The translations under genes and the position numbers were made by a program. This document shows positions 9,705-17,960 of a stretch of 64,000 bases of DNA, piece after piece. This DNA comes from Spirosoma telluris (GTDB lineage: Bacteria; Bacteroidota; Bacteroidia; Cytophagales; Spirosomataceae): contig QLII01000001.1 of NCBI GenBank assembly GCA_003259005.1, positions 7,307,001 through 7,371,000 on the forward strand, given 5' to 3'. The stretch's first letter is position 1. Each line of letters begins with the position of its first letter. Under the pieces are notes generated by a model. The model searched no databases, had not been told where the DNA came from, and worked only from the letters and a program-made list of their open reading frames with translations.

Positions 9705-12184
9705 ATGTATGTTATCAAACGCGACGGTCGCCGGGAGTCCGTCAAGTTCGACAAAATCACCGCTCGCATCGAGAAGCTGTGCTATGGTCTTGACCCAGCC
9801 TATGTACAGCCCGTTGAAGTCGCTGTAAAAGTTGTCAGTGGTTTGTACGATGGTGTAAAAACCACCGAACTCGACAACCTGGCCGCTGAAACAGCCGCTT
9901 CCATGACGACTAAGCACCCCGATTACGCCATTCTGGCTGCTCGGATTGCCATCTCCAACCTGCACAAGGAGACCAACAAATCGTTCTCCGGTACGATCAA
10001 GAAACTATATCAGTACGAAGACCCGAAAACCGGCGAAAACGCATCACTGATTTCTAAAGAGGTGTATGATGTTGTGCGTCAGCATGCTGCTTTGCTGGAC
10101 TCAACCATCATTTATGACCGGGATTATGGCTATGATTACTTTGGCTATAAAACCCTCGAAAAATCATATTTGCTGAAACTCGATGGCCGGATTGCCGAAC
10201 GCCCGCAGCATATGCTGATGCGTGTGGCCGTCGGAATCCATATGGAAGACGTCGACGCGGCTATAGAAACCTATAATCTACTGTCCGAAAAGTGGTTTAC
10301 CCATGCGACGCCGACGCTATTCAACGCCGGAACGCCCAAACCACAGATGTCGAGTTGCTTCCTGCTTACCATGAAGGACGACTCCATCGACGGGATTTAT
10401 GATACCCTGAAACAAACCGCCAAAATTTCACAGTCGGCGGGTGGTATTGGCCTGAGCATTCACAACGTTCGGGCAACGGGAACCTATATTAAAGGCACCA
10501 ACGGAACCAGCAACGGGATTGTGCCCATGCTGCGTGTGTTCAACGACACAGCCCGTTATGTGGATCAGGGGGGGGTAAACGCAAAGGCTCCTTCGCCATC
10601 TATCTGGAACCCTGGCATGCCGATGTATTTGACTTCCTGGATCTGAAAAAGAACTCCGGTAAGGAAGAAGGCCGCGCCCGCGATCTGTTCTATGCGCTCT
10701 GGACACCCGATCTGTTCATGAAGCGGGTGGAAGCTGACGACGTCTGGTCGTTGTTCTGTCCACACGAGTGCCCCGGTCTGGCCGATTGCTATGGCGACGA
10801 GTTCGAAGCCTTGTATGAGCGCTACGAACGGGAAGGCCGTGCCCGCCGGACGGTGAAGGCGCAGGAGCTGTGGTTCAAAATCCTGGAATCACAAACGGAA
10901 ACCGGTACGCCTTATATGCTGTATAAGGATGCCGCGAATAAGAAATCAAACCAGAAGAATCTGGGTACCATTAAGTCGAGTAACCTCTGCACCGAGATCA
11001 TCGAGTACACGGCTCCTGACGAAATTGCCGTCTGTAACCTGGCGTCGCTTGCCCTGCCGAAGTTCATCACCCGTGGCAAGGATGGCATCATGCGGTTCGA
11101 TCACCAGAAGTTGTATGAAGTGACCAAAACGGCCACCCGCAACCTCAACAAGATCATCGACATCAACTATTACCCAGTTGAAGAAGCCCGTCGGAGCAAC
11201 ATGCGCCACCGGCCGATTGGGTTGGGTGTGCAGGGGCTGGCCGATGCCTTCATCATGCTGCGGATGCCGTTTGAATCAGACGAAGCACGTCGCCTGAACG
11301 AAGATATTTTCGAGACGATCTATTTTGGCGCTATGACTTCGTCGATGGAGCAAGCCAAAGAATACGGTCCGTACGAAACCTGGAAAGGCTCACCGATTTC
11401 GGAAGGTGTGTTCCAATTCGATATGTGGGGTGTAAAACCAAAATCAGGTCGCTGGGATTGGGAAAGCCTGCGGAAGGAAGTTGTTGAACACGGTGTGCGG
11501 AACTCGTTGCTGCTGGCGCCCATGCCAACCGCATCGACCTCGCAGATTCTGGGTAACAACGAGTGCTTCGAACCTTACACGAGCAACATCTACACCCGTC
11601 GCGTATTGTCGGGCGAGTTTGTTGTCGTGAACAAGCACCTGCTCAAAGACCTTGTGAAACTGGGCTTGTGGAATGATGCGATGAAGAACAACCTGATTCT
11701 GGCCAACGGCTCGGTACAGGCAATTCCGAATATTCCGCAGAACATCAAAGACCTCTACAAAACGGTTTGGGAGATTAAGCAGAAGCACATCATCGACATG
11801 GCCGCCGATCGGGGCGCCTATATCTGTCAGTCGCAGTCGCTGAATATTCACATTCAGGATTCGAACTTCGGCAAGCTGACGTCCATGCACTTCTACGCCT
11901 GGAAAGCGGGCCTGAAAACGGGTATGTACTACCTGCGTACAAAAGCCGCTGCCGATGCCGTGAAGTTCACCGTCGTTCAGCCACAGGCCGAACCCCAGCT
12001 GGAAGCCGTCATGACGGAAGCCGTCACCGTAGAGAAACCCCTCGACTACGTACAGTACGCCAAGGAGCACGCCCAAAACACGACGCCCCAGCCCGTACCG
12101 ATGGTTACGGATCTCGAACAACAATATGCCGCCATGACCTGTTCGCTCGATGACCCGGAAGGTTGCGAGATGTGTGGGAGTTAG
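9705..12184 (+). CDS. nrdA: Class I ribonucleoside-diphosphate reductase, alpha subunit (one apparent frameshift)
   Basis: Catalytic large subunit that makes deoxyribonucleotides from ribonucleoside diphosphates, about 826 residues when repaired. An N-terminal ATP-cone occupies residues 1-90 (MYVIKRDGRRESVKFDKI). The active site includes FNAGTPKPQMSSCFLL, the NNECFEPYTSN loop with Asn, Cys and Glu, and a C-terminal redox pair CEMC four residues from the end. The frame is lost in a G8 run at 10568-10575: nine G would give the family motif DQGGGKRKGSFAIYLEPWH. This is an essential gene, so a sequencing under-call is the likely cause. No nrdB lies within this window. Confidence 0.95.
12097..12154 (+). 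repeat. Left copy of nrdA 3'-end direct repeat
   Basis: The 58 bp inside the nrdA end beginning ACCGATGGTTACGGATCTCG recur with about five mismatches at 12952-13009. The intervening 797 bp carry the last codons of nrdA and the DUF6934 gene pair. Confidence 0.8.
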
Positions 12185-12214
12185 GACATAGGCTCTATAA
12201 AATGAATTGAAGTT

Positions 12215-12246
12215 ACCCCGGTTGCTGAAGAGCGACCGGGGTTTTC
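12215..12246 (+). terminator. nrdA terminator
   Basis: ACCCCGGT (12215-12222) and ACCGGGGT (12235-12242) form a stem followed by TTTCTTT, 30 bp after the nrdA stop. Confidence 0.8.
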
Positions 12247-12270
12247 TTTGACATAATTAACACCGTAACA

Positions 12271-12735
12271 ATGAATCAGGAAGTCTATAGCGTAGATGTA
12301 TTCAATAACCAGACAACGTATTATTTTGAAAGCGTAGGGCCAAGAGGAATAATTGCAAAAGTGATTCAATTTGCGCCAATCAATCGAAATGACTTGCTTG
12401 AATTTGGTATGGCAGAGGTATATAATTTAGGCTTTGGTGATTTAGATACTGACAGTATAAAAATTGACGATTTAGCTGATTCCAGAAATGGTGATAAAGA
12501 TAAAGTGCTTACTACGGTAGCTAGAGTTACGTTACGCTTTCTGGACGCTTATCCAGAAGCAACCGTTTATGCAACGGGTAGTACACCTTCCCGTACCAGA
12601 CAGTATCAAATGGGCCTAAGCCGTTTCTATGACGAAATCATTGATGCTTATGCGCTCTATGGCTTAACTAATGGACGTTGGCATTTATTTGAACGAAACA
12701 GAAACTACCAGGCGTTTGTCATACATAGGCGATAA
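12271..12735 (+). CDS. DUF6934 family protein
   Basis: Protein of 154 residues that I assign to the uncharacterised DUF6934 family from memory of its pattern: YYFESVGPRG, then VYNLGFGDL, the charged GDKDKVLTTVARVTLRFLD helix, and the core ATGSTPSRTRQYQMGLSRF. No enzymatic role is known to me. It is AT-richer than nrdA next to it. A 60-residue ORF follows after 17 bp and the pair is enclosed by a near-repeat of the nrdA 3' end, which suggests the two came in together. A toxin-antitoxin-like role is speculation. Confidence 0.7.
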   Translation: MNQEVYSVDVFNNQTTYYFESVGPRGIIAKVIQFAPINRNDLLEFGMAEVYNLGFGDLDTDSIKIDDLADSRNGDKDKVLTTVARVTLRFLDAYPEATVYATGSTPSRTRQYQMGLSRFYDEIIDAYALYGLTNGRWHLFERNRNYQAFVIHRR

Positions 12736-12752
12736 ATTCATATATTTCATTC

Positions 12753-12935
12753 ATGAAGACTGCAACGGAAAAGAAAACGGCCTTGCCAAATAAGCTTGTC
12801 GTGACAGAAAATCCAGAATTGGATCGAATTTTCGGCAACCGAGTTTTCTTCCCTCAGAAAAATAAACAAGCTGAGGAGCAAATACGAAAACATGGCATGC
12901 CGAAAGAATTAGCCAAAGAAAAGGCAACAGATTGA
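12753..12935 (+). CDS. Small charged partner of the DUF6934 protein
   Basis: Sixty residues, highly charged, with LVVTENPELDRIFGNRVFFP in the middle and a Lys/Glu-rich tail. No signal peptide or membrane segment. It follows the DUF6934 gene by 17 bp, so co-transcription is likely. I do not recognise a domain. Confidence 0.6.
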   Translation: MKTATEKKTALPNKLVVTENPELDRIFGNRVFFPQKNKQAEEQIRKHGMPKELAKEKATD

Positions 12936-12951
12936 GGGTACCAACGCCCAC

Positions 12952-13009
12952 ACCGATGGTAACGGATCTCGAACAACAATATGCCGCCATGATCTGATCC
13001 CTTGATGAC
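12952..13009 (+). repeat. Right copy of nrdA 3'-end direct repeat
   Basis: Near copy of nrdA 12097-12154 (offset 855 bp). In the nrdA frame it reads TDLEQQYAAMI then stops, so it is a non-functional gene end. It may mark the far junction of an inserted or duplicated cassette. Confidence 0.8.
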
Positions 13010-13158
13010 CGTTTACTACAAAGATACTACCTCTACGAGGCTGTAAATTTTTATAAGAAAGCCCGGCCTATGACAAAGCCCTGATAGCACAAACCCAAGT
13101 GTACATCGTGATTGATAAACCAGCCTTGATCCACTATTGGAAAACAGGCCACTTGTAA
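13001..13158 (+). pseudogene. Possible 3' remnant of an unknown gene
   Basis: From 13001 the sequence reads LDDRLLQRYYLYEAVNFYKK and, after one added base near 13072, continues DKALIAQTQVYIVIDKPALI to a stop at 13156-13158. It looks protein-like but has no start of its own and sits directly against the duplicated nrdA end. The family is unknown. Confidence 0.35.
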
Positions 13159-13287
13159 CTAAACGGGTTTATAACGATTTGTAACAGTATTAAAACTTTC
13201 AACTACATTGCAATGTTGATTTTTTATAGAAGAGCGTAACGTTATTGCAATCTTATGCTGGATAATTATTTGTAAATCAGCATTATA

Positions 13288-13674
13288 ATGGAAAATAAAC
13301 TTCCAGAGGAGCACATAAAAATAGATAGAACTAAGAGCGAAAGGAGATTCCAGGCCGAGTTAAGACAGGTTAGCTTTAAAGACGGTGAGTTCTATATGAA
13401 TTATATTCCATCTCTAAATCTTACGGGTTATGGCGATACTGATGAAGAGGCCAGGCATATGCTTATGGACATCGTCTTAAAAGATTATATCGATAACCTT
13501 ATGCATTTGCCTGAATCAGACTTATATGCCGAGCTACGCCAATATGGTTGGGTGCGGAAACCATTCCTGACAAAGCAATTAAGAAATATTCAGTTTCTGG
13601 ATACTAACACAATCAAGGATACCTTTAATCTTCCGGCAGAGACGGTTATTGAAGAAAAATACATCACTGCATAA
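13288..13674 (+). CDS. HicB-like antitoxin candidate
   Basis: Protein of 128 residues. The middle (about 28-70) resembles the degenerate RNase H fold of HicB antitoxins: a short strand pair in FYMNYIPSLNLTGYGDTDEEA followed by the helix ARHMLMDIVLKDYIDNL, where HicB proteins have the GDT.EEA motif. I do not see a clear HTH or ribbon-helix-helix in the tail. It precedes the HicA-like gene by 8 bp, the antitoxin-first order. The assignment rests on this motif and on its neighbour. Confidence 0.55.
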   Translation: MENKLPEEHIKIDRTKSERRFQAELRQVSFKDGEFYMNYIPSLNLTGYGDTDEEARHMLMDIVLKDYIDNLMHLPESDLYAELRQYGWVRKPFLTKQLRNIQFLDTNTIKDTFNLPAETVIEEKYITA

Positions 13675-13682
13675 TTGGGGCG

Positions 13683-13910
13683 ATGGATTCAATTAAGGTA
13701 TCCTGTTGGATAGCTTTTCTTAAATTTAAAGGTTGTACCTATAAATCAACAGAGGCCTCTCACGAAAAATGGCGTTGTCCTAATTGTACCCGATCGATTA
13801 TATTCTGGGGTTCGAAAAAAGAAATACCCATCAATCATATCTTCTCTAATCTGCGTTCGATGGGTGTTCTTAAGCGGGATTTCACCGACTGGATTGCCAA
13901 GAATTGTTAA
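13683..13910 (+). CDS. HicA-like toxin candidate with CxxC knuckle
   Basis: Protein of 75 residues with the layout of HicA mRNA-interferase toxins: an N-terminal helix (WIAFLKFKGCTYK), a strand bearing the catalytic-type Ser-His (S26-H27 in EASHEKW), a second strand ending in the conserved Pro (EIPI), and a final helix LRSMGVLKRDFTDW. Unusually, CPNC (C32, C35) follows the His strand, and C8, C18 and C75 could complete a metal site. Directly downstream of the HicB-like gene and followed by a terminator. If active it would cleave mRNA; this is inferred from fold similarity only. Confidence 0.6.
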   Translation: MDSIKVSCWIAFLKFKGCTYKSTEASHEKWRCPNCTRSIIFWGSKKEIPINHIFSNLRSMGVLKRDFTDWIAKNC

Positions 13911-13917
13911 CATGTAT

Positions 13918-13943
13918 AGCCCTGCTAGTTCGGGGCTTTTTTA
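13918..13943 (+). terminator. Terminator of the HicB/HicA-like operon
   Basis: AGCCC and GGGGCT arms around CTGCTAGTTC, then a TTTTTT tract. Confidence 0.75.
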
Positions 13944-14094
13944 TTTTACAAAAGGCGACTCTATAAGAATTGTCTTTATGTGATTAATGGCTGAAGAAGT
14001 ACCCCTGTTGGCCGTGCTTTAAACGTTCTTTGGTCTCATCAGAGCGGTGTAGATGTTAGTAAACTTGGCTCGACTTCGCCAGGTGAAGTTCATT

Positions 14095-14132
14095 AGAACG
14101 CCCTGCTCTTTATTCTTAGAGCAGGGCGTTCT
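14095..14132. terminator. Bidirectional hairpin terminator
   Basis: Perfect 15-bp inverted repeat AGAACGCCCTGCTCT / AGAGCAGGGCGTTCT at 14095-14109 and 14118-14132, just beyond the 3' end of the VOC gene. No long T tract. Confidence 0.65.
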
Positions 14133-14144
14133 GTAATCAGGCCA

Positions 14145-14501
14145 TCAGTCCACAAATTGGAGTAACTCAATTCGATTGTCGAAGGGGTCGCGGAAGAAGA
14201 ACCGCTCCCGGCCGTCGATATCCGATGAATACTCAATATCTATTCCTTTGTTCATTAAATACTGTTTAGCTTCGTCGAGGTTGGCTATTTCAAAGGCCGG
14301 GTGCCGTTTGGAGTAGTTGCCACCCGCTTCTTCGCGAAGGTGCAGTTGAATATCGGCGATTTGAAACCAGATGGCCCCACTGGGATGATTCCCCGGAATT
14401 TCGTCCAGCCCCAGTACACCCCCATAAAACGCGCGGGCCTGAGCCGTGGCGCCTTCCGGGATACATAGCAGCACATGGTCTAATCGGATGAATTGTATCA
14501 T
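14145..14501 (-). CDS. VOC-superfamily (glyoxalase-like) protein
   Basis: Protein of 118 residues with two beta-alpha-beta-beta-beta units of the vicinal-oxygen-chelate fold. The first metal-ligand position is His in RLDHVLLCIPEG; QLHLREEAGG lies at mid-protein and the terminal Glu is in DPFDNRIELLQF. The substrate cannot be told. Its start is 4 bp after the aldo/keto reductase stop, so the two are translated from one mRNA. Confidence 0.85.
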   Translation of the reverse strand: MIQFIRLDHVLLCIPEGATAQARAFYGGVLGLDEIPGNHPSGAIWFQIADIQLHLREEAGGNYSKRHPAFEIANLDEAKQYLMNKGIDIEYSSDIDGRERFFFRDPFDNRIELLQFVD

Positions 14502-14505
14502 GGAC

Positions 14506-15543
14506 CTAGTAAAATTTAGGAGGAGGGTTCAGGGTCAGGTTTTGCCGCTGGTGCCAGTAAGGATAGATGGTTGGCACGTCGCTGGCTGCATCTAATCGCT
14601 TTACCTGTTCCGTTGTCAGGTTCCAGCCAACGGCGGCAAGGTTTTGTTTCAGCTGTTCTTCTGTTCGTGCGCCAATAACGATGGTCGATACGGTTGGGCG
14701 TTGCAACAGCCAGTTAAGGGCTACCTGAGCTACTGTTTTTCCGGTTTCGGTGGCTAGTTCATCCAGAGTGTCGATGATGGTATAAAACAACGCTTCGGGA
14801 ATGGCAAATGCCGGTACGGGACTACCGCCCTGCGCTACCCGACTATCTGGTGGAACTGGCTGATTACGACGGTACTTTCCACCCAACCGGCCAGCCGCCA
14901 GCGGGCTCCATATGATGCCACCTACGCGCTGGTCGATACCCAACGGCATTAGCTCCCATTCATATTCCCGGTTCACCAGCGAGTAATACACTTGATGGCC
15001 AACATAGCGATTCCAGCCATACTTCTCCGAAACGGCCAGCGACTTCATCAGGTGCCAGCCCGAAAAATTGGAACAGGCAATGTACCGCACCTTGCCACTC
15101 TGCACCAGATCGTCCAGGGTGCGCAGGGTTTCTTCGACCGGCGTAACCCCATCGAAACCGTGCATGTGGTAGATGTCGATGTAGTCCGTTTTCAACCGCT
15201 TGAGGCTACTCTCGCACTGCTTTAACAAGTGAAAGCGCGACGAGCCCTGATTGTTGGGGCCTTCGCCGAACGTGAAGGTGGCTTTGGTCGAGATCAGTAC
15301 TTTGTCTCGTAGACCCGTGAGGGCTTTCCCCAGGATGGTCTCCGATAAGCCATCCGAATAGACATCGGCGGTATCGAACAAGTTGACGCCCGCATCCAGA
15401 CAGAGGTTTACCAGGCGGGTTGCTTCGTCTGTTTGGGTGCTACCCCAGGCTTTAAAAAATTCGTTGCCACCGCCAAAGGTGGCCGTACCAAAGCTCAATA
15501 CCGGGACATGCAATCCCGATGCGCCTAATTGTCTATATTCCAT
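14506..15543 (-). CDS. Aldo/keto reductase
   Basis: NADPH-dependent oxidoreductase of 345 residues with a TIM-barrel. The catalytic tetrad positions are visible: Asp and Tyr in DTADVYSDGLSE (about 57-68), Lys in LISTKATF (about 87), and His in IYHMHGFD (about 128). The C-terminal NADPH site has STIVIGARTEEQL. The physiological substrate is unknown. First gene of a two-gene operon with the VOC protein. Confidence 0.9.
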   Translation of the reverse strand: MEYRQLGASGLHVPVLSFGTATFGGGNEFFKAWGSTQTDEATRLVNLCLDAGVNLFDTADVYSDGLSETILGKALTGLRDKVLISTKATFTFGEGPNNQGSSRFHLLKQCESSLKRLKTDYIDIYHMHGFDGVTPVEETLRTLDDLVQSGKVRYIACSNFSGWHLMKSLAVSEKYGWNRYVGHQVYYSLVNREYEWELMPLGIDQRVGGIIWSPLAAGRLGGKYRRNQPVPPDSRVAQGGSPVPAFAIPEALFYTIIDTLDELATETGKTVAQVALNWLLQRPTVSTIVIGARTEEQLKQNLAAVGWNLTTEQVKRLDAASDVPTIYPYWHQRQNLTLNPPPKFY

Positions 15544-15802
15544 AGATACTAGCTGACTACTGGTTATCTTAAATAGAACTATCTTGTGTTTCAGGTATTT
15601 ACCTACTTCCGCCCCGATAAACTCTTTCTGTAGAACACAGGCTATAGGGCCAGAAGTTTAGTATCGACTAGATTCGGGTCATAAATATATAGCCGTCAGA
15701 AGCTATTGTAGAAAATGAATCTATACTTTTTGGTTAATTTATATAACTATTTGTAGTGATTCTCTGGCAGTGCTGGTAAGTAGGGTCAGATAAACCATAT
15801 TA

Positions 15803-15885
15803 TTTCCTGAAGAATCGCTTGTACAATTCTGTTTTTCACTGAAAAATAGAAGGCAGTTGTTGTACTTTACCAATATTGGTAAACC
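15803..15885 (+). repeat. Upstream block shared with 33572-33655
   Basis: Contains AAGAATCGCTTGTACAATT and a GAAAAAT-rich tract, aligned with the block at 33572-33655. The TTGTACAA palindrome (15819-15826) is 157 bp before the ATG of the orphan ORF, against 156 bp in the other copy. Confidence 0.75.
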
Positions 15886-15975
15886 AAAGAAGAGCTCTAT
15901 TTAGTTATTTACTTGAAAAACCACCCGTTTCTTGTCTAGTTATTTTGGATTGATTATAAATAACTTACAAAAATT

Positions 15976-16146
15976 ATGAATGTGTCATACATCCTGAAAG
16001 CCGAAATTAAAGCTGAAGCCATATGGATAATTAGTTGTACTTTTTTACGTTTATTCATTCCTGGTTTTAGCGGTCGAAATGGGCTTGTCTTTGAAGAATT
16101 GACGCAGATCTCGGCACCCTTTGGAAGCAAGAAGCTACTAACTTAG
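15976..16146 (+). CDS. Orphan 56-residue leader-like ORF, copy A
   Basis: Short ORF starting at AAATTATGAA and ending at TAG 16144. It aligns without gaps to the ORF at 33746-33922, with 27 of the first 50 residues identical, including K8, W17, I18, C21-T22-F23, R25 to I28, G30-F31, F39-E40, L42-T43 and P48-F49-G50. A basic start and the hydrophobic segment WIISCTFLRLFIPGF look like an export signal or membrane anchor. It may be the surviving 5' end of a larger secreted or TonB-receptor gene, or a real small membrane peptide. Confidence 0.55.
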   Translation: MNVSYILKAEIKAEAIWIISCTFLRLFIPGFSGRNGLVFEELTQISAPFGSKKLLT

Positions 16147-16217
16147 ACACTTTTACTGGCGGAAGAAATTCCTACAGCTTTTTTAGATTTAGTGAGCTGC
16201 GAGTGCTTTTCCAAAAT

Positions 16218-16273
16218 AGATTCTTTTGATACTAGAATCTGATTATCAGAATCTATAGAATCCAAAGAATCTA
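16218..16273. repeat. AGAATC-type intergenic palindrome, copy 1
   Basis: Imperfect inverted repeat TAGATTCTTTTGATACTAGA... / ...AGAATCTATAGAATCCAAAG, of the same family as elements at 42622, 54265 and 59224. Confidence 0.75.
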
Positions 16274-16568
16274 CCGTGCGGGCGTCGGACGGCCGATGCG
16301 GCCCGAGAAACTAAATAAGACGAGTCTAGTTATTTTTAGCGTAATCGGTGACGGGAAGCCTGACAAACAGGTCTTATTAACCAACCGATATTATCCTCAA
16401 AACGCAACGAAGGGTAAAAAGCCTTGTCGTGCTATTGAGATTGATTAGTACCCACGGCTCCCGCCGGGGTTTCATATAGTCGGCATAGAAGCAAAACGCA
16501 TTGTCAGCCGACTACTCGCGCAGAACTCGTTGTTCGCTAAGCGCCGTTATAACCAAACTTCACAACAC

Positions 16569-16898
16569 ATGAACCGCTTTTCAGTCATTTACCTGCTTCG
16601 GAAGCAGTATCACCATATTTATTGTAGCACACATGAGGAGGCCGATGCCGTTTTGGCAAACCTACTGACGAAGGAAGGTTACAAGCCGATTGGCGTCTAC
16701 GATGCCAAAACCGAGCTGTTCTTCTGGGAGCCGATCCGGCAGCATCAATATGATAAATCAAGCATTGGTAAGCAAGGCAAGCTAGGCGATCAGATCGTCC
16801 GAATTGCCCAGACCTTACGCCATCACGATGAAGCCAATCAGGGGCAAGCGAACTCTATATCGCAGCTTCTCCAGGCAGATCTGCCTGAGCTGGCCTAG
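16569..16898 (+). CDS. Unknown protein
   Basis: Protein of 109 residues from MNRFSVIYLLRKQ (16569); thirteen further codons upstream stay open but begin in the gene-poor stretch. The N-terminal half (YHHIYCSTHEEADAVLANLL, then YKPIGVYDAKTELFFWEP) looks like a compact alpha/beta domain. The tail is Gln/His-rich and hydrophilic. No signal peptide. I do not recognise a family. It stands between the orphan leader ORF and the truncated mannitol dehydrogenase. Confidence 0.5.
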   Translation: MNRFSVIYLLRKQYHHIYCSTHEEADAVLANLLTKEGYKPIGVYDAKTELFFWEPIRQHQYDKSSIGKQGKLGDQIVRIAQTLRHHDEANQGQANSISQLLQADLPELA

Positions 16899-16999
16899 GA
16901 CTTGTTAATCCGTCAATTCTACGGGTATTCGCTTACTGTCAGCCTCTGCTAATTTACTGACCATCATAATATTGACCATAAGCGAATACGTACGTCAAA

Positions 17000-17656
17000 A
17001 TGGTAAGACACTTTAGAAGAGCCATTGAATCTCTTTACTACCCATTCATCATGCAAACCAACAATCAGGACATTTTAATGATGCTGGCTTATCCGGCATT
17101 TTTAGCGGGCTATCGAACCGTAGATGAAGCGTTGAATGACCACTTGTTCAGCAACTATCTACATACATTTATTGAACAGGATGTTATGCCAACTGGCGGG
17201 GCACAGGAAGCCATGGAGTCGGACGACCTCAGAAATCAATGGATCAGTCAGTTTGCTACGCTAACGATCCACCCCTTAGCTAATTTATGTTTCGATGGTG
17301 CGTCAAAATTACCCGCCTTGATTCTACCAACCTTACGGGATTTGCTCGCTCAAAAACGGGATATTCAACGTATGGCATTTTTACTGGCTGCGTATGGCCA
17401 TTACCTGTCTGCTGGTACCGATGATAAAGGGGTTTCGTATGAACTCAACGATACGCACCTTCATCATCACGATTGGGCAAAAGTAAATAGCGATGATGTC
17501 GTGGCATTACTGGAAATTTCCAGTATGGCTGCGGCTCGATTGAATACTTATTCCCATTTCGTAGCCATGTATAAGTCGTACCGCACCCAGATCGCCAGAT
17601 ACGGCGTTGTTTTTCTGCTCAAGCAAATGGCCTATAACCGTCTGGCAGTGCACTAG
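17000..17656 (+). pseudogene. Mannitol dehydrogenase family, C-terminal domain only
   Basis: The 218 residues match the C-terminal domain of the mannitol dehydrogenase / fructuronate reductase family: LAGYRTVDEALND, then HPLANLCFDGASKLPALILP, TLRDLLAQKRDIQRMAFLLA and AAYGHYLSAGTDDKGVSYEL. The N-terminal Rossmann NAD-binding domain (roughly 280 residues) is absent, and an in-frame stop lies at 16979 just before the ATG, so this is a 5' truncation and not a single-base error. Family enzymes oxidise mannitol or related polyols to ketoses. Fructokinase and a sugar transporter lie next to it on the opposite strand. Confidence 0.7.
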
Positions 17657-17664
17657 CGAAGAAG

Positions 17665-17699
17665 AAAATCGGTATCGAAATGTCTCGATACCGATTTTT
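17665..17699 (+). terminator. Terminator after the truncated mannitol dehydrogenase
   Basis: AAAATCGGTATCGA / TCGATACCGATTTT stem with a TTTT tail, directly after the stop. Confidence 0.8.
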
Positions 17700-17960
17700 A
17701 CTACGTCCGAATCGCCTTCTGATTTTGGCAGAATGCTGGTTCGGTATTAGTCAACGTTCATCATAGGTTATTAGGTAAGCTCTTTTGGGTAAGGTCAGAA
17801 TGGGGTATGGCCATGTTGTGGGAGCTATGGTGGGGAGTCAGCCCAGATAGGACCGCCCCCACGATAAACTGTACTACCAACCTAAATATAGGCGTCTCAG
17901 TTACTTATCACCGATACAGACCCCACAATCGCTCAGGTGTGATAAGATTCATTGTTATGT
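17700..17960. other. Intergenic, no feature seen
   Basis: Between convergent genes after the terminator. No ORF, repeat family member or clear promoter found. Confidence 0.4.

Larger units (their letters stand above)
15544..16568. other. Gene-poor stretch containing an orphan leader-like ORF
   Basis: Apart from the 56-residue ORF at 15976-16146, the matching upstream block and an AGAATC-type palindrome at 16218-16273, I see nothing coding on either strand. It appears to be a decayed or deleted locus. Confidence 0.5.

Noticed and set aside
10560..10720. Programmed frameshift or intein in nrdA at the G8 run
   Set aside because: The break is one base in a long G run and its repair gives the exact family sequence; the same kind of break occurs in many unrelated genes, so a sequencing error explains it better. 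No intein motifs are present.
11444..12124. 226-codon ORF on the minus strand
   Set aside because: It lies wholly inside nrdA on the opposite strand and lacks any family resemblance.
12097..13009. CRISPR or tandem array
   Set aside because: There are only two copies, 855 bp apart, with genes between.
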